Assembly: GCA_028565635.1 (NCBI GenBank)
Contig: JAOXYB010036640.1
Span: 1 to 13,707, forward strand
Reading direction: 5' to 3'
From: Phoronis ovalis
Lineage: Eukaryota; Phoronida; Phoronidae
DNA: 13,707 bases
The position numbers and the translations under genes were made by a program. The notes beneath the pieces were generated by a model. The model was not told the origin of the DNA, searched no databases, and was given only the letters and a program-made list of their open reading frames with translations. This document shows positions 1-9,475 of this stretch, piece by piece; positions within the stretch are counted from its first letter, which is position 1, and each line of letters begins with the position of its first letter.

Positions 1-1130
1 TATATATAGATACTAACATAATTATTCATTTGTCACATACTACAATGCATTGCCAGAACACTTCTAAAACAGTAACAAAACAAAACCATCACAGTACATA
101 GTCGAAGTAATTAACTTTTATGATGTCGACTATGCCTTTATCATTCTTAATATGAAACAACACAATAAAAATAAATCTTAACAATAACAATTAGTAAACA
201 AACAAAACCTAATTGTTTCATTGCTGAAACTGATTTTCCAGCCACAGAATCAACAAATTAGCTATAAAAAATAAGTTTGCATGGAAATTAAGCCATAACT
301 CTTATTTTTCAAAGACTAGAAAATATGTTCCTACTATGCAGGTAAGTAATTGCATCAATCAAAAAGGAGTACAAAAATTTGTGCAGCATTTCCTGCAGCC
401 TGTAGTGTACGTTCCATACCTTCTCAACTATAATCACAGTCAATTTTTGTTATATTCCTTCAACTTAACTCTCTGCGTTATCCATCGTCGCCTATCACAT
501 CTATTATATCATGATGACTCATGCTGAATAGGTATTGCGGGAGCTTACAGACTATAGATAAACTCTGGAAGGACAGAATGTGTGTGATCGACCCACTACC
601 CGCTTAGTCCACTGTTGTACCTATCTGATTGGTGTCAAGATTTTGTGACCCTTTATACAGAAATAAAGGGATTATCGTTCTTCTGCTTTTCAAGATAATA
701 AACAAAAATTGACTATGGTTAAGCCCATATGTTAGTTGAGAAGGTACTAATTACACTAATGGATTGATTTATTCAGATTGCATTTCCTGTAAAGTGACAG
801 ATGATACAGGGGAAGGAATGAAGGTTTCCCCCACAGTTCTATTTAGAAAAAAGTGCAATTCTGACTTCTAAACCCTAGTAAAAAACTTGTATTGGTCAAA
901 TAATCCTGATTTTTAGAAATAGAATACATCAGATATATTATTTTCATTATCATGTACCTAAAAAAAAATGTGTTTTAAAAATTTTATTTGATATTTTGTA
1001 ACTATGCACATGCATGCAAAGAATCCAGTTTTCCACAAGTGCTAGTCCAAAGAGATATATTCGCAACCCAAAACACATACCCTGTTTTTTACCCGAACGC
1101 ATCCTTTAAATAAATATATATATAACTTAC
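1..1130 (-). other. intron downstream of CACHD1-like exon 8, incomplete
   Basis: It begins with GTAAGT in the minus orientation. I looked for the expected next segment (a hydrophobic 'VAV.G.DFT' strand) in all minus frames and did not find it, so the next exon is probably outside the window. It contains copy A of the interspersed repeat (about 810-960). The short plus-strand open frame at 336-527 has no known motif. A less A+T-rich stretch at 540-660 looks like remnant repeat DNA. Confidence 0.65.
810..960 (+). repeat. diverged interspersed repeat, copy A
   Basis: This shares blocks in the same order with 4590-4740: GAAGGTTTCCC against GAAAGGTTTCCC, then CTGACTTCT (861-869), a GTAAAAA run, and CATCAGAT (927-934). 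Family unknown; no terminal repeats or target-site duplication were recognised. Confidence 0.4.
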
Positions 1131-1241
1131 TTTCCTTGGTAAATGGTATGACCATATGTTACAAGATGTCCAGAGCCCCAAGCATCTTCATACGGAGTAG
1201 ATATGACATTCATACCATGATGGGATATGATTCTTTTATAC
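1131..1241 (-). CDS. CACHD1: CACHD1-like exon 8 of window: second Cache module, central part
   Basis: The acceptor is CTCCATAG and the donor is GTAAGT. With TG from exon 7 the first codon is Trp, restoring 'RPWY'. The exon reads WYKRIISHHGMNVISTPYED and AWGSGHLVTYGHTIYQG, leaving two bases. This matches 'WY..A......S.PY.D..G.G..VT..HTI' of CACHD1. The remaining strand of this Cache module, the Cys-rich region and the membrane helix must lie in exons to the left of the window. Confidence 0.93.
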
Positions 1242-4200
1242 CTATGGAGTCAAACAAATAATAAATAAATTAAATACAATTAAGAAATTTAGCATTAAAT
1301 GTGGTTAATATACATTTCTCGTATAATAAATTTTTAGTGAACTTATAGAGGCTCTAAGAGCAACAGAAATAGTAAATATTCCACTTCGTCTCGATTTCTT
1401 CAACAGTCATTGCGTACTAACTTGATGGAGGTAAAAATGGTTATACTTTAATTCATTAAACAGTTTAAGGTTGTGCATAAATAACAACTAATATATTCAC
1501 CAAGGCCTTATAGTATGATCATATGTTTTAGCTAAAGTTGCAGCAGGGTAGAATCGCAGCACACCTTCAATTGTACCAAAATACCTCCAGATATTAAACT
1601 GAGTTATGTTATTTTGCCTATCCTGTAACCAGTACTCTTCTAACGTGGTCGTAATTGCTACAGCAGGACGCACACCTAGCTGAAAATAAAAAAAAGTGCC
1701 AAAGTACAATAGGATCAAATCACAGTGCACTTTCAATTGTCATAATGTAAATACCCACTTCCACACATTCTACTAATTAGTTATGTTGCTATGGAATAAC
1801 TGTAAAACAATTGACTGCTTACGAACTACCTAAATCATTCCATTTTAAGTGTAAAAAACAGGAATTACTATACTAAACTGGCCAATTTCTAACATGAATC
1901 AAACCACAATCATAGTTATTCACTCAATTTTCTACACACATGCAACTAACTGATTCAAAACAGCTAAACAATAATAGCGCTAAAGTGTAATTTTAAAAAA
2001 ATGCACTACTTCACGCACATATAAATATAAAATTAAAATCATACCTGACATGTGATACATTTATTTCTAAATAAAGAAATTTAAATGCGGTTTAGAAAAC
2101 CTATAGCCCATGCAGAAAAGATTGAGGGTAATTAAGATGCTCATTATATAGCATCGTTGGCCATGCTGTCATGCAAAAGAGCTAGCACACAGGGAAGTCG
2201 GGATTAAGATATGTGATAGAAAACTCCTTCAGAAGAGTTCAGATGTCCATCAGAGGTCTTGTTTTTGGTCGTAATGTTAAAGCAATGGTTGATGTGGGGT
2301 TGGAGACTCAAAATGCTGTTGGACTAGTTAGATAGACTAGTGGAATGTTGGACTAGCTATAGGCCTATAGCTACGCACCCTTATTTACTATACAGTGTAT
2401 TAATTGCCTGAAAGTGAATTTACGATATGACGTGTTACAAAAAAATTAAAGTATACAGAAATTTTATCAAGGAGTCTGATATTCGGATATCATGGGTAAA
2501 TTTTCAAAATATTACTTATAATTACTCTAACCCAATTAACATACCTGAAATCCAGGGTTGTTGCTCCCCCCTTTCATATACTGCTCATAGCTATCAACAT
2601 CTGCCTGAGTTTCCATTCCGTCAAGATATAAATATGGCTGTTTGAATGCAAATGGGCTAAATTTCACACATGCCCCTTCTGTAACACAATTGTTATGTAG
2701 AAAATACAATGTTTTAAGGTAGGAAGTATGATTTGATAGTCTGATAACAAATTTAGGGTAACAGCTCAGTGCATTCAATTGTCTATTTTCCTGGAGGAAA
2801 TGAGTTGCCTCTGTTTAGGTGAGTTAAAACACCTAGTTTATTTATTGTGGTTGCTGAATACGATGTATTTTTAATGTTATGTTTTTATAACATTGCAAAA
2901 TTGTTCATAGCAAGCTGCTTATAATGCCTACAAACTGTGATCGTTTTGCTACTATAGTTGGCATGAGATCACAATTGTGGTGGGGCAAATGCTGGTAGTA
3001 GTCAGTCAACCTTAAATTTATAATTTTTTTCTTTTTTCCTACACGGCGTTTGTTTTTGTTTGAAAGGGAAATCATTATGCAAGATATTGAAACTAGTATT
3101 AGCTTTTTATAAGTAAAATAAACCAAAATTTGATAGGATTATTTTAGCTAGGGCAAAGCTATGAATTTTGTCAGTTTTGAGGTTGCATTTTTCCGGGGGT
3201 AGTCTACATCGTGGAATAGCAATAAATTTTAATGGTCATGCCTGCACAAAAAATTACTGACTGGGAGTAGGATATATAATAATCTTCAATTCTTAGCAGG
3301 TAATTTTCTTCGCACAATGTTTGGGAAATATTTATAGTGATTTAAGTTTCATGAAATTACTATAGATTTGAAGTGGAAAGGAAAATCAATTGTGTCCTTG
3401 TACAAGTTATTATATTAGAAATATTCTAACCTTGTAAAATACAATTGTGGCTGTCACAATTGTGAATAAGCAATAACATAAAACCTATGTTGAATTTTTT
3501 TTTTTTTTCTAATAACAATTATTAAGGTAGATCCCCAGTTAATTTTATGGTCTTTAAGAAGACTTTCTTGCTTTCGGTGACCTAATTTGAAAGATATGAT
3601 GCACTTTTATATCCCAGCATAATAAATGACATATCATGTCAATAATATGCTTATAGTCTCACTTTAGATAACCAATTTAACGCTTTTATTCTGATACATA
3701 TACTGCAGACTACCTAGTAGAAGCTTCTCACAAATATTCCTTACATTAAAATAAGAAAATTCAAAGAACATTTTTATCGTTTGCTTTCTAAGAGATCAAT
3801 CAATGTGATAAATAACATTAAAATCAAACGCACATATCTCAAATAGGCAAAATTTTAAAATTAGCTCTTTAAATTTTCTTATTAATTTTTTGTCACAGAA
3901 TACAGACATTCAGTCAAAAAAATGTGTATCAATCATCTGTTGTTCAAATATAAGAAGTGATACGGGAACTGCGTTTCTAACAAGATAGTGTTGGTAAAAG
4001 TATCATACATGTACATGTATGTATGATAGGATGTCAGAAAAACACAGTGACTCAAAATGCGGAATGGTGCAAATTCGCTTTTTATCGTGAACTTGTTTTA
4101 CAACAACTAGAGACCAAGCTTTAGTGTAATAAACTATCCCCAGCTTCTTTTTCCTTATTAAATAGTAGGTGTTTAGCTGTTTTGATCGAATCATTTGTGT

Positions 4201-7200
4201 GTAGATAATGGAATTGACACTGGACACATTTGATTGTATTTTAAGAAACAGGATCACTGGCTTCATGTCAAGAATTTTGTCTTCAGGTAATTTTCTTATA
4301 AAAATGTATGTTGCAATAACTCTTTTAAATTTAATTATTGTGATTCAAATTATACTGATTTATTTGTATTTGTATTTATTTATTTACTGTCACCTTTTTT
4401 GATAAAGTATTAGGACAGTATAGTCTATATATATTTCTCTATTATTTTACTATATTACTTACTTTAGTGTGGACATTATTTATTTTATTTTTTTTACGTA
4501 TTATAGGCATTTATCTGAAATAAAAATATGTTATGATTAATAGGTCACTACTGATCAAGAGAGCTATTGCATCAATCGACAAGGTATAAAAAAGGAAAGG
4601 TTTCCCAAAAAGTGAAAGAAGGCATGAATGATAAAGTTTTTTGTTGCAAAGATGAAACTCTGACTTCTGAATCTTTGTAAAAATTTTGCATAATTTTTGA
4701 AAACAGTGTGCATCAGATTTGTTATGCAATTACCATCTAGAAACAAAAAGTGAATGTTTTAACAATGCAAATAATTTTAAACGGTTAAAACCGTTTAAAA
4801 TTATTTGCATTTTTCGTAAAGGTATGATTTTCTTTGAAAATATCATGAAACTCACATGGAACACTGCTCTTTCTAGGCAATGGATCCATTATTATGTCAA
4901 CTTTGCATCCACACTGAGACAGCACAATTTCTCACAATCTCTCTATATTTAAGATTAAATTTTGAACAGCTATAAGATAAATTAGATAGAACATATTTTG
5001 AAAGCTTAAAAATTAAACTTAGTAAATGCCTGTTAAAAATTTGTTTTGGTTAACAAAATACGGAGCTTTGAAATTTGCGCGATTCAAGATAACATATGAT
5101 TTTTTTTCAATCAAAACAAAACTTCAAAAATCAGAGATAACAATACAAAAACTATTCCACAAAGGTTTTCTTTACCAATTAATAAAAATTTTAATTTTGC
5201 ACTTATTTCAATAAAATTAATTTTGTTCACAGAGCAGCAACTGTACATACATACATTACTTTAAAATATGCAGTTGTCTAATATATTTTTTATCTACCTA
5301 CAAAATTAAATTCACTTATACAATTTGAAAAACTTAAGGCAACAATACATTTTAAAATAGAATCTTATATATCTTAATAAATTACTTGCCACATGCTCCA
5401 GTTCCTGCTTTCTGATTGGACGAATTTTAATGTGTAATAAATAGAATTATTAGGCATTATAATAATAAATCTTGTGTGCTATTTTGAGCTTTTTGATTGG
5501 TCAATTTATAATGCGTAATAAATATTTATTATTATTATGTGTTAAAAATCATTTTTTACACATTATAAGTAGAAGGTATGACCCTGATGGCTTTCCATAT
5601 AAATATAGGTATCAACTACTATATTTATTTCACTTTGTGTACTAGCTAAAAATATTCAAATATCAACAAGAAACATACCTTTTGAAGAATATCTTTTGAA
5701 AAACTTGCATGCCCTGACAGAATGTTTTCCTAAAGTTAAGTTGTGATAAAGAAATGTTTTTGATTGATCTAGATGTTGGTGCTCAGGAAGCTGTGTTTGG
5801 CGATCAGAATCAGAGATTACAATACACACTGAAAAATTTGTTCCCGCAATCTGAAAATAAAACAAGGAAGAAACATTTATAATGCAATAAATGGATTTTA
5901 AGAAGTCTACTAACATGAAAAATCTTGTGGTCAAAAAGACACTAAAGTTGATATATAAAACAAGGTAAATTTTTAAGGCAAAGGTACTAGAAATATAAGG
6001 TAATTGCATTTTAACATCAGATAAATCAGAGTTTCAAGATGCCTTTTTTTATCAAAGAATGATGTCTTTTGTACAGAGAAAGCCTGCAAAATACTGGGTA
6101 CAGTTTCCACATTTTCTCACCAGGTGACCTACAATCGGCTATATAAAAAAGTTTACTAGCCATGTCAGCACGAAAAATTAATTGTACGCTAGAGAAATAA
6201 TTACTTCGATTTGTGACTGGAAAATTTTTTCATCAGAATAACAGGCAAGATATTGTAATAAGATTTAATTAAATGTGTACTTATTTCATATCACTATTTT
6301 AATTTGAAATGTAAAAAAGGTAAAACTGGTTTAATCAACAAAACAATATCAGCTGCCAATTGACCATATTGGAAGGGATCATAATCTCATTCAAGATGTA
6401 TCATGCATATATACATCCGGCTATGCAGACATGCCAAGCCACCCGCTAAAATTTTGCTAATTTTCTTACTTATACATACAAATGACGTCACAAAAACACT
6501 AAAAAACACTAATATCCCGCATGTTTTTGCTCTGACCTTGGCATCTCTGCCTATGGTATATCATATATGTTCCAAATATGAAAGAAATTTGTCCGGCCAT
6601 TTAAAAAAAATAGCTTTGGACAGAAAGAAGTATATTTTATAAATTACAAACCCTCTTCCCTATTCTACTGGGGTCTAATTAGCTTAATGGCATACTTACT
6701 GGAGAATAGTAGTAATGGGATGGTAAGGAATAAGAGTTGACTCCTTCAAATTTACTGCTTCCCCTTGCCAAGCTTCGTCTTGATGTCAAAGCATGATTTC
6801 CACTTTCTCCTCTGGAAATAAGGGTTGACAAGTACAATGAGGACTCCATTTTTTGTTTTCGGTTCAGTCTAATATGTTCATGCTAATCGTATTGCCACAG
6901 TTCCTATATAAAGATAACCTTCTGGAAGCCAAAGAAAGGACGAACTAATTGGTATTTTTTGTTAAAGGCCATTAAAGGATCTTTCTTCAGATCTACACTA
7001 GATGTTATGTGGGCAAATCCCAATCTCATCATGTAACACAGAACATCCCTTTAAAAATGCATTTATTCAGCTACAAAATAAGTAACAAGACATATATTGG
7101 TAAACATCAATGACATTTTTACAATTGATCCTTTGAAAAAAAAATTACTAAGATTGACTTTTTCTGCAAAAAAATAAACACTCAGACTTATAGTCATACT

Positions 7201-9321
7201 GTTATCAGAATATGTTTCAATATTTTTTCTTGTGTTTGGCAAAAATGTGTTAATTTTTAATTTTTATGGAATATAATTATGAACAATCATTTTATGCATT
7301 GTACAAATATATTCATAACTTGTGAAATAAAGATATATTAGAATACATGAATTTAGATTTGGTTGGTATTTCAGTGTTCAGTGAGATTTTGAAATTGCAT
7401 TGCTTCGTGGTTGTCCGAAACAGACATCATACACAGCAAAGAACAAAACACATACTCTTCTTCTTCTTCCATTATAGTGCATAGCTCTTAGTAGAGTAAT
7501 TCGCACTTGAGTGTGTATGTGCACATGTGCAAAAAAATGTTGGTGCTTAAAAAACAAATTCCAAAACCATATGTACAATATATACATATAATTAAGTATG
7601 CATGTTCATCCTCAGAGGAAAATGCTCAATTATAGTGCATAGAAAACAACAAAGAAAATAGTGATCTGCACTCATCTGAATGCAATATGCAAGGGAAGAA
7701 AATATGTCACATAACTCAAGTTCAGCCTCTAGATTTGTACAGGTAGATTATTGAAATTAGCAAGGGTTTTATTAAGGAATAAACATTGTTTTTTATAATT
7801 CCCTTACCTCTTCATTGCTTCTACAACAACTACAGCTTCAGGCTCCAAGTTGTCAATATCAATAAATATTGGTGGTTCACTGACTTCATAAGGCCGTGGT
7901 AACATAGGATGCAGTAAGGTGCGACCACTTCCATCAATCATAAAAGCATAAGAAAATTCACCTATAAAAAGATGTCAATACTATTTAAAAGCTTTGGTTT
8001 ATACCTACATAAACATACTGGTTAGTGATGCTAATCTAAGCTTGACTGATGGAGTATATCGTTATCATACAACAGCAGAAAAAAAGCAGCAACACCATCT
8101 TAATTATGCAATTAAAATAATTTTAATTCTAGGATTACTGTGTTTTTCCAATGAGAAGCCTATGACGTTTATTTCATTTTCTATCTCTCTGGGTGGACAT
8201 TTTATAGGAAGGGACAGTTGTTAGGAATAAAAAAATATCAAATTTGCCAACTAATTATGGGCAACATTTAGTTCTTTTCGAGTTAAGTTGTTTAAAAAAA
8301 AGTAATTGCTAATGAAACATTTATTATCAATTTAGTACTAGTAATGGCACATACAACATACTCAGGTGGTGATTCCAAGTACAAACAGCTAGTGAAAGAA
8401 AGAATCGGGAAATGTTACTAAAACATGCATCCTTTTACACGCAACATCCAAACTTAATCCAAAACGAGCTAGATTATCAACTAGAGAGTTGACATTTATT
8501 TAATTTTTGCAGTTTTTTTAGAGAGGTGTTTATAAGTGGGGGCACTTAATAGAGGGACAGGCATTTATTTGGAAATGTTTTTTTCCCCCCGTTTAGTACT
8601 ATCTTATACTCTGAAATATCAGTCTCATTTTAAGGTATAAAAAAAACTGGGCCTCAAGTTATATTTGAAAAAGTACAAAGTTTCTTGTAATAGGCTAAGC
8701 TTACTGGATTTTTCCTGGAGGTTTATGAGTCGTAAAAAATTATACTCACCTGATTTGAAGTATGTGACTTCAGACAATACATCACTAATTGTAATATCAG
8801 TACCAACAACACCCTTCAATTGTCCTTGATGATAAACAGGTAGAACTATTGAGCTTATAAGCACTGTAAATGATAAATTCAAATTCAGTTAGTTAGTTTA
8901 TAGGAATATAAAATCTATCACTTTGCAATATGCAGTAGTTACATGTACACAGAAATCTTGATGAGCATGATCTCCAACGTTTGCTAAGAATTGCCAAACT
9001 AGGACAACATTATTATAATTATATGTTTGCACTAATAATTAACCTAAATTATTGTAAATTTTCAAAATATGGCACCTATCATTTCAAGTGTTAATGGTGG
9101 GGTTAAAGGTTTTTTAGTATCTGATACTTGTTTGTGCATATGTCCATATCACAAGCCAGCCATGGACAAAATGGGAACTTACATTTATTGAAGGCATCAA
9201 CATATGGTATCGAAAATATTGGGTCACCATTAAATCCTGATGTGGTACTAAGAAAATTATAATAGGATGCCATAGCAACACGTAAATTACTTGGGTCACT
9301 AACATGAGTATATTTGCCAAG
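1131..9321 (-). CDS. CACHD1: CACHD1-like gene (VWFA and Cache domain-containing protein 1), eight internal exons, partial at both ends
   Basis: CACHD1 is a type I membrane protein related to calcium-channel alpha2/delta subunits; vertebrate forms modulate voltage-gated calcium channels and, in zebrafish, bind Wnt receptors. Eight blocks, each flanked by AG acceptor and GT donor, join in one frame to about 371 residues without a stop. Residues 1-135 form a Cache domain (GVVGTDITISDVL, YAFMIDGSGRTLLHP, VSEPPIFIDID). Residues 136-230 form a linker ending near TNFSVCIVI and FLYHNLTLGKHS. Residues 231-371 enter a second Cache-like module (YFGTIEGVLRFYP, WYKRIISHHG, GSGHLVTYGHTIY). The order matches what I recall of vertebrate CACHD1, including the VWA-distal segment, more closely than alpha2/delta proteins. 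Introns are 319, 788, 996, 849, 3000, 865 and 259 bp. Missing here are the N-terminal VWA region and the C-terminal Cys-rich, membrane and cytoplasmic parts. Frame continuity and domain identity are seen; function is inferred from the family. Confidence 0.88.
1242..1500 (-). other. intron between CACHD1-like exons 7 and 8 (259 bp)
   Basis: Bounded by GTGAAT and CTCCATAG. A+T-rich; nothing else is seen in it. Confidence 0.82.
1501..1679 (-). CDS. CACHD1: CACHD1-like exon 7 of window: second Cache module, first half
   Basis: The acceptor is TTTATTTTCAG and the donor is GTGAAT, the weakest donor of the set. The 179 bases start in phase 0 and leave TG. The exon reads VRPAVAITTTLEEYWLQD, FNIWRYFGTIEGVLRFYP and ATLAKTYDHTIRP. 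'RY.GT..GVLR.YP......YD.T.RPW' is the hallmark of Cache-type ligand-binding modules in alpha2/delta and CACHD1 proteins, where the peptide continues through a Trp-Tyr pair into the next exon. Confidence 0.94.
1680..2544 (-). other. intron between CACHD1-like exons 6 and 7 (865 bp)
   Basis: Bounded by GTATGT and TTATTTTCAG. The part from about 2150 to 2380 is less A+T-rich than its surroundings and contains a repeated TGTTGGACTAG (2317-2327 and 2346-2356) and a 20-bp palindrome at 2354-2373, perhaps a decayed mobile element. Otherwise I see nothing. Confidence 0.78.
2354..2373. repeat. 20-bp perfect palindrome centred on GGCC
   Basis: The two 10-base halves, TAGCTATAGG and CCTATAGCTA, are exact reverse complements. 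It lies directly after the second copy of TGTTGGACTAG in a patch that is richer in G+C than its surroundings. Confidence 0.85.
2545..2678 (-). CDS. CACHD1: CACHD1-like exon 6 of window: approach to second Cache module
   Basis: The acceptor is GTGTTACAG and the donor is GTATGT. With G from exon 5 the first codon is Glu. The exon reads EGACVKFSPFAFKQPYLYLD and then TQADVDSYEQYMKGGSNNPG, ending in phase 0. The pattern 'SP......PY..L...ET...V..Y..Y' matches the segment that follows the 'LYH.L' region in CACHD1. Hence no exon seems to be missing in the 3-kb intron before it. Confidence 0.9.
3495..3508 (+). repeat. poly-T run of 14
   Basis: Simple homopolymer within the largest intron. A poly-A or poly-T tract can mark a retroposed insertion, but no element body is recognisable beside it. 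Confidence 0.9.
4590..4740 (+). repeat. diverged interspersed repeat, copy B
   Basis: Partner of the copy at 810-960, same orientation, with CTGACTTCT at 4660-4668 and CATCAGAT at 4711-4718. The distance between these two blocks is 51 bp here against 66 bp in copy A, so indels separate the copies. The two chance minus-strand open frames here are not supported as genes. Confidence 0.4.
4764..4811. repeat. 48-bp near-perfect inverted repeat with octamer ends
   Basis: Arms 4764-4786 and 4789-4811 are exact reverse complements over 23 bases, with a 2-base spacer (AA at 4787-4788). Each arm has ATGCAAAT (the POU/Oct octamer) near its outer end and AACGGTT, similar to Myb sites, near the centre. 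It could extrude as a cruciform, fold as an RNA hairpin on either transcript, or be a very small foldback element. The arms are identical, so it is recent or under constraint. Confidence 0.9.
5410..5530 (+). repeat. tandem duplication of a CCAAT-containing block
   Basis: Two similar segments about 81 bp apart each run TGATTGG, then AATTT or similar, TAATGYGTAATAAATA, then an ATTATTA stretch. TGATTGG is an inverted CCAAT box in each copy (5412-5418 and 5493-5499 approximately). After the second copy the T/A-rich tail forms a partial inverted repeat. It may be a decayed miniature element or a duplicated regulatory block. Confidence 0.55.
5679..5850 (-). CDS. CACHD1: CACHD1-like exon 5 of window: inter-Cache segment
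   Basis: The acceptor is TTTTATTTTCAG and the donor is GTATGT. The 172 bases start in phase 0 and leave one base (G). The exon reads IAGTNFSVCIVISDSD and later SKTFLYHNLTLGKHSVRACK. 'TNFSVCIVI' matches the hydrophobic 'TSF.LCIVV' strand after the first Cache domain of CACHD1, and 'LYH.L.L' follows at the expected distance. The longer open frame around it (5656-6009) merely reads into both introns. Confidence 0.9.
5851..6699 (-). other. intron between CACHD1-like exons 4 and 5 (849 bp)
   Basis: Bounded by GTAAGT and ATTTTCAG. It carries a perfect TGACGTCA (CRE-type) octamer at 6483-6490 inside a chance plus-strand open frame (6403-6642). I see no other gene or repeat. Confidence 0.8.
6483..6490. 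promoter_or_regulatory. CRE-type octamer TGACGTCA in intron
   Basis: A perfect palindromic cAMP-response-element consensus. It is intronic and isolated, with no TATA element or start recognised beside it, so a role is only a possibility. Confidence 0.2.
6700..6811 (-). CDS. CACHD1: CACHD1-like exon 4 of window: variable linker
   Basis: The acceptor is TTTCCAG and the donor is GTAAGT. With AG from exon 3 the first codon is Arg. The 112 bases read RGESGNHALTSRRSLARG and then SSKFEGVNSYSLPSHYYYSP, ending in phase 0. It is rich in Ser, Arg and Tyr and much less conserved than its neighbours. It is accepted because both splice sites and both phases fit the chain and because a variable segment of similar length sits here in vertebrate CACHD1 as I recall it. 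Confidence 0.85.
6812..7807 (-). other. intron between CACHD1-like exons 3 and 4 (996 bp)
   Basis: Bounded by GTAAGG and TATTTCCAG. It contains a short CTT/TTC run near 7456-7470 and a 14-bp direct repeat ATTATAGTGCATAG at 7471-7484 and 7629-7642. The minus-strand open frame at 7378-7587 shows no known motif and looks like chance. Confidence 0.8.
7808..7961 (-). CDS. CACHD1: CACHD1-like exon 3 of window: end of first Cache domain
   Basis: The acceptor is TTTTTATAG and the donor is GTAAGG. With the base carried in from exon 2 it reads GEFSYAFMIDGSGRTLLHP, then MLPRPYEVSEPP and IFIDIDNLEPEAVVVVEAMK; two bases (AG) pass to exon 4. The 'G.YAF.ID..G..L.HP.L.RP' block closes the Cache fold. The following 'SEPP...DI' is especially like CACHD1 rather than alpha2/delta-1 to -4, whose equivalents differ. 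This is the most diagnostic exon. Confidence 0.94.
7962..8749 (-). other. intron between CACHD1-like exons 2 and 3 (788 bp)
   Basis: Bounded by GTGAGT and TTTATAG. It holds short chance open frames on both strands, such as 7994-8224 on the plus strand, with no recognisable protein motif. Apart from poly-T and poly-A runs I see nothing in it. Confidence 0.8.
8750..8863 (-). CDS. CACHD1: CACHD1-like exon 2 of window: first Cache domain core
   Basis: The acceptor is TTTACAG and the donor is GTGAGT. The two leading bases complete the codon split from exon 1, and one base (G) is carried to exon 3. The exon reads LISSIVLPVYHQGQLKG and VVGTDITISDVLSEVTYFKSG. 'LPVY..G.L.GVVGTDI' is the typical Cache strand-turn-strand signature of alpha2/delta and CACHD1 proteins. 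In known family members this fold lies outside the cell. Confidence 0.92.
8864..9182 (-). other. intron between CACHD1-like exons 1 and 2 (319 bp)
   Basis: A+T-rich, bounded by GTAAGT and TTTACAG in the minus orientation. I see no gene, repeat or regulatory site in it. Confidence 0.85.
9183..9321 (-). CDS. CACHD1: CACHD1-like exon 1 of window: start of first Cache domain
   Basis: The acceptor is a strong pyrimidine-rich TTTCTTTCAG and the donor is GTAAGT. The 139 bases begin in phase 0 and leave one base (T) for the next exon. The reading LGKYTHVSDPSNL, MASYYNFLS, then PIFSIPYVDAFNK fits the start of the Cache domain that follows VWA in this family, where a 'FSLPY.DA' type segment precedes the core. 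Since it starts with an acceptor, there must be at least one more upstream exon; none was recognised to its right in the window. The overlapping open frame with an ATG at 9320 is in another frame and is a shadow. Confidence 0.88.
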
Positions 9322-9475
9322 CTGAAAGAAAAAATATTATTATTAGCAATAATGCATGTTGCTAAAAAATTTTAATTACAACAGGTTGTGAAATATTTTT
9401 ACATACATTCATGCATTAGATAATAAATGTAACTTAAATGCAAGACTTCTAAGAAATTAAAAAGAAGATTTTGAA
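9322..9475. other. non-coding stretch upstream of CACHD1-like exon 1
   Basis: This holds the branch and acceptor region of the intron preceding exon 1 of the window (TTTCTTTCAG in minus orientation) and A+T-rich DNA up to the minisatellite. Nothing else is seen. Confidence 0.7.

Larger units (their letters stand above)
2679..5678 (-). other. longest intron of the CACHD1-like gene (3000 bp), repeat-bearing
   Basis: Bounded by GTATGT and GTGTTACAG. No exon is needed here, since the flanking exons join in frame and match adjacent family segments. It holds the CCAAT-box duplication (5410-5530), the 48-bp palindrome (4764-4811), copy B of the interspersed repeat (4590-4740), a (CATGTA)-type palindrome near 4003-4022 and a run of 14 T at 3495-3508. 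All open frames within it (for example 2905-3126, 4003-4266, 4208-4402, 4511-4952, 5026-5214) are A+T-rich and lack any recognisable motif. Confidence 0.75.

Noticed and set aside
540-660. Less A+T-rich stretch tested as the next CACHD1-like exon or a tRNA
   Set aside because: About 20 codons are open on the minus strand but do not match the expected 'VAV.G.DFT' segment, and no cloverleaf or A/B box arrangement could be drawn.
4003-4022. CATACATGTACATGTATG palindrome
   Set aside because: It is a simple alternating CATGTA-type low-complexity sequence of the sort common in A+T-rich animal genomes.
2905-5214. Several open frames of 60-90 codons in the largest intron
   Set aside because: All are short and A+T-driven with no motif or splice support; the flanking exons join directly and match adjacent segments of the family.
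5656-6009. 117-codon minus-strand open frame as a single-exon gene
   Set aside because: Only the middle part (5679-5850) is CACHD1-like, with splice sites at both ends; the remainder is intron.
9114-9320. 68-codon minus-strand open frame beginning with ATG
   Set aside because: It overlaps CACHD1-like exon 1 in another frame and runs into the intron; the exon frame has the family motifs.
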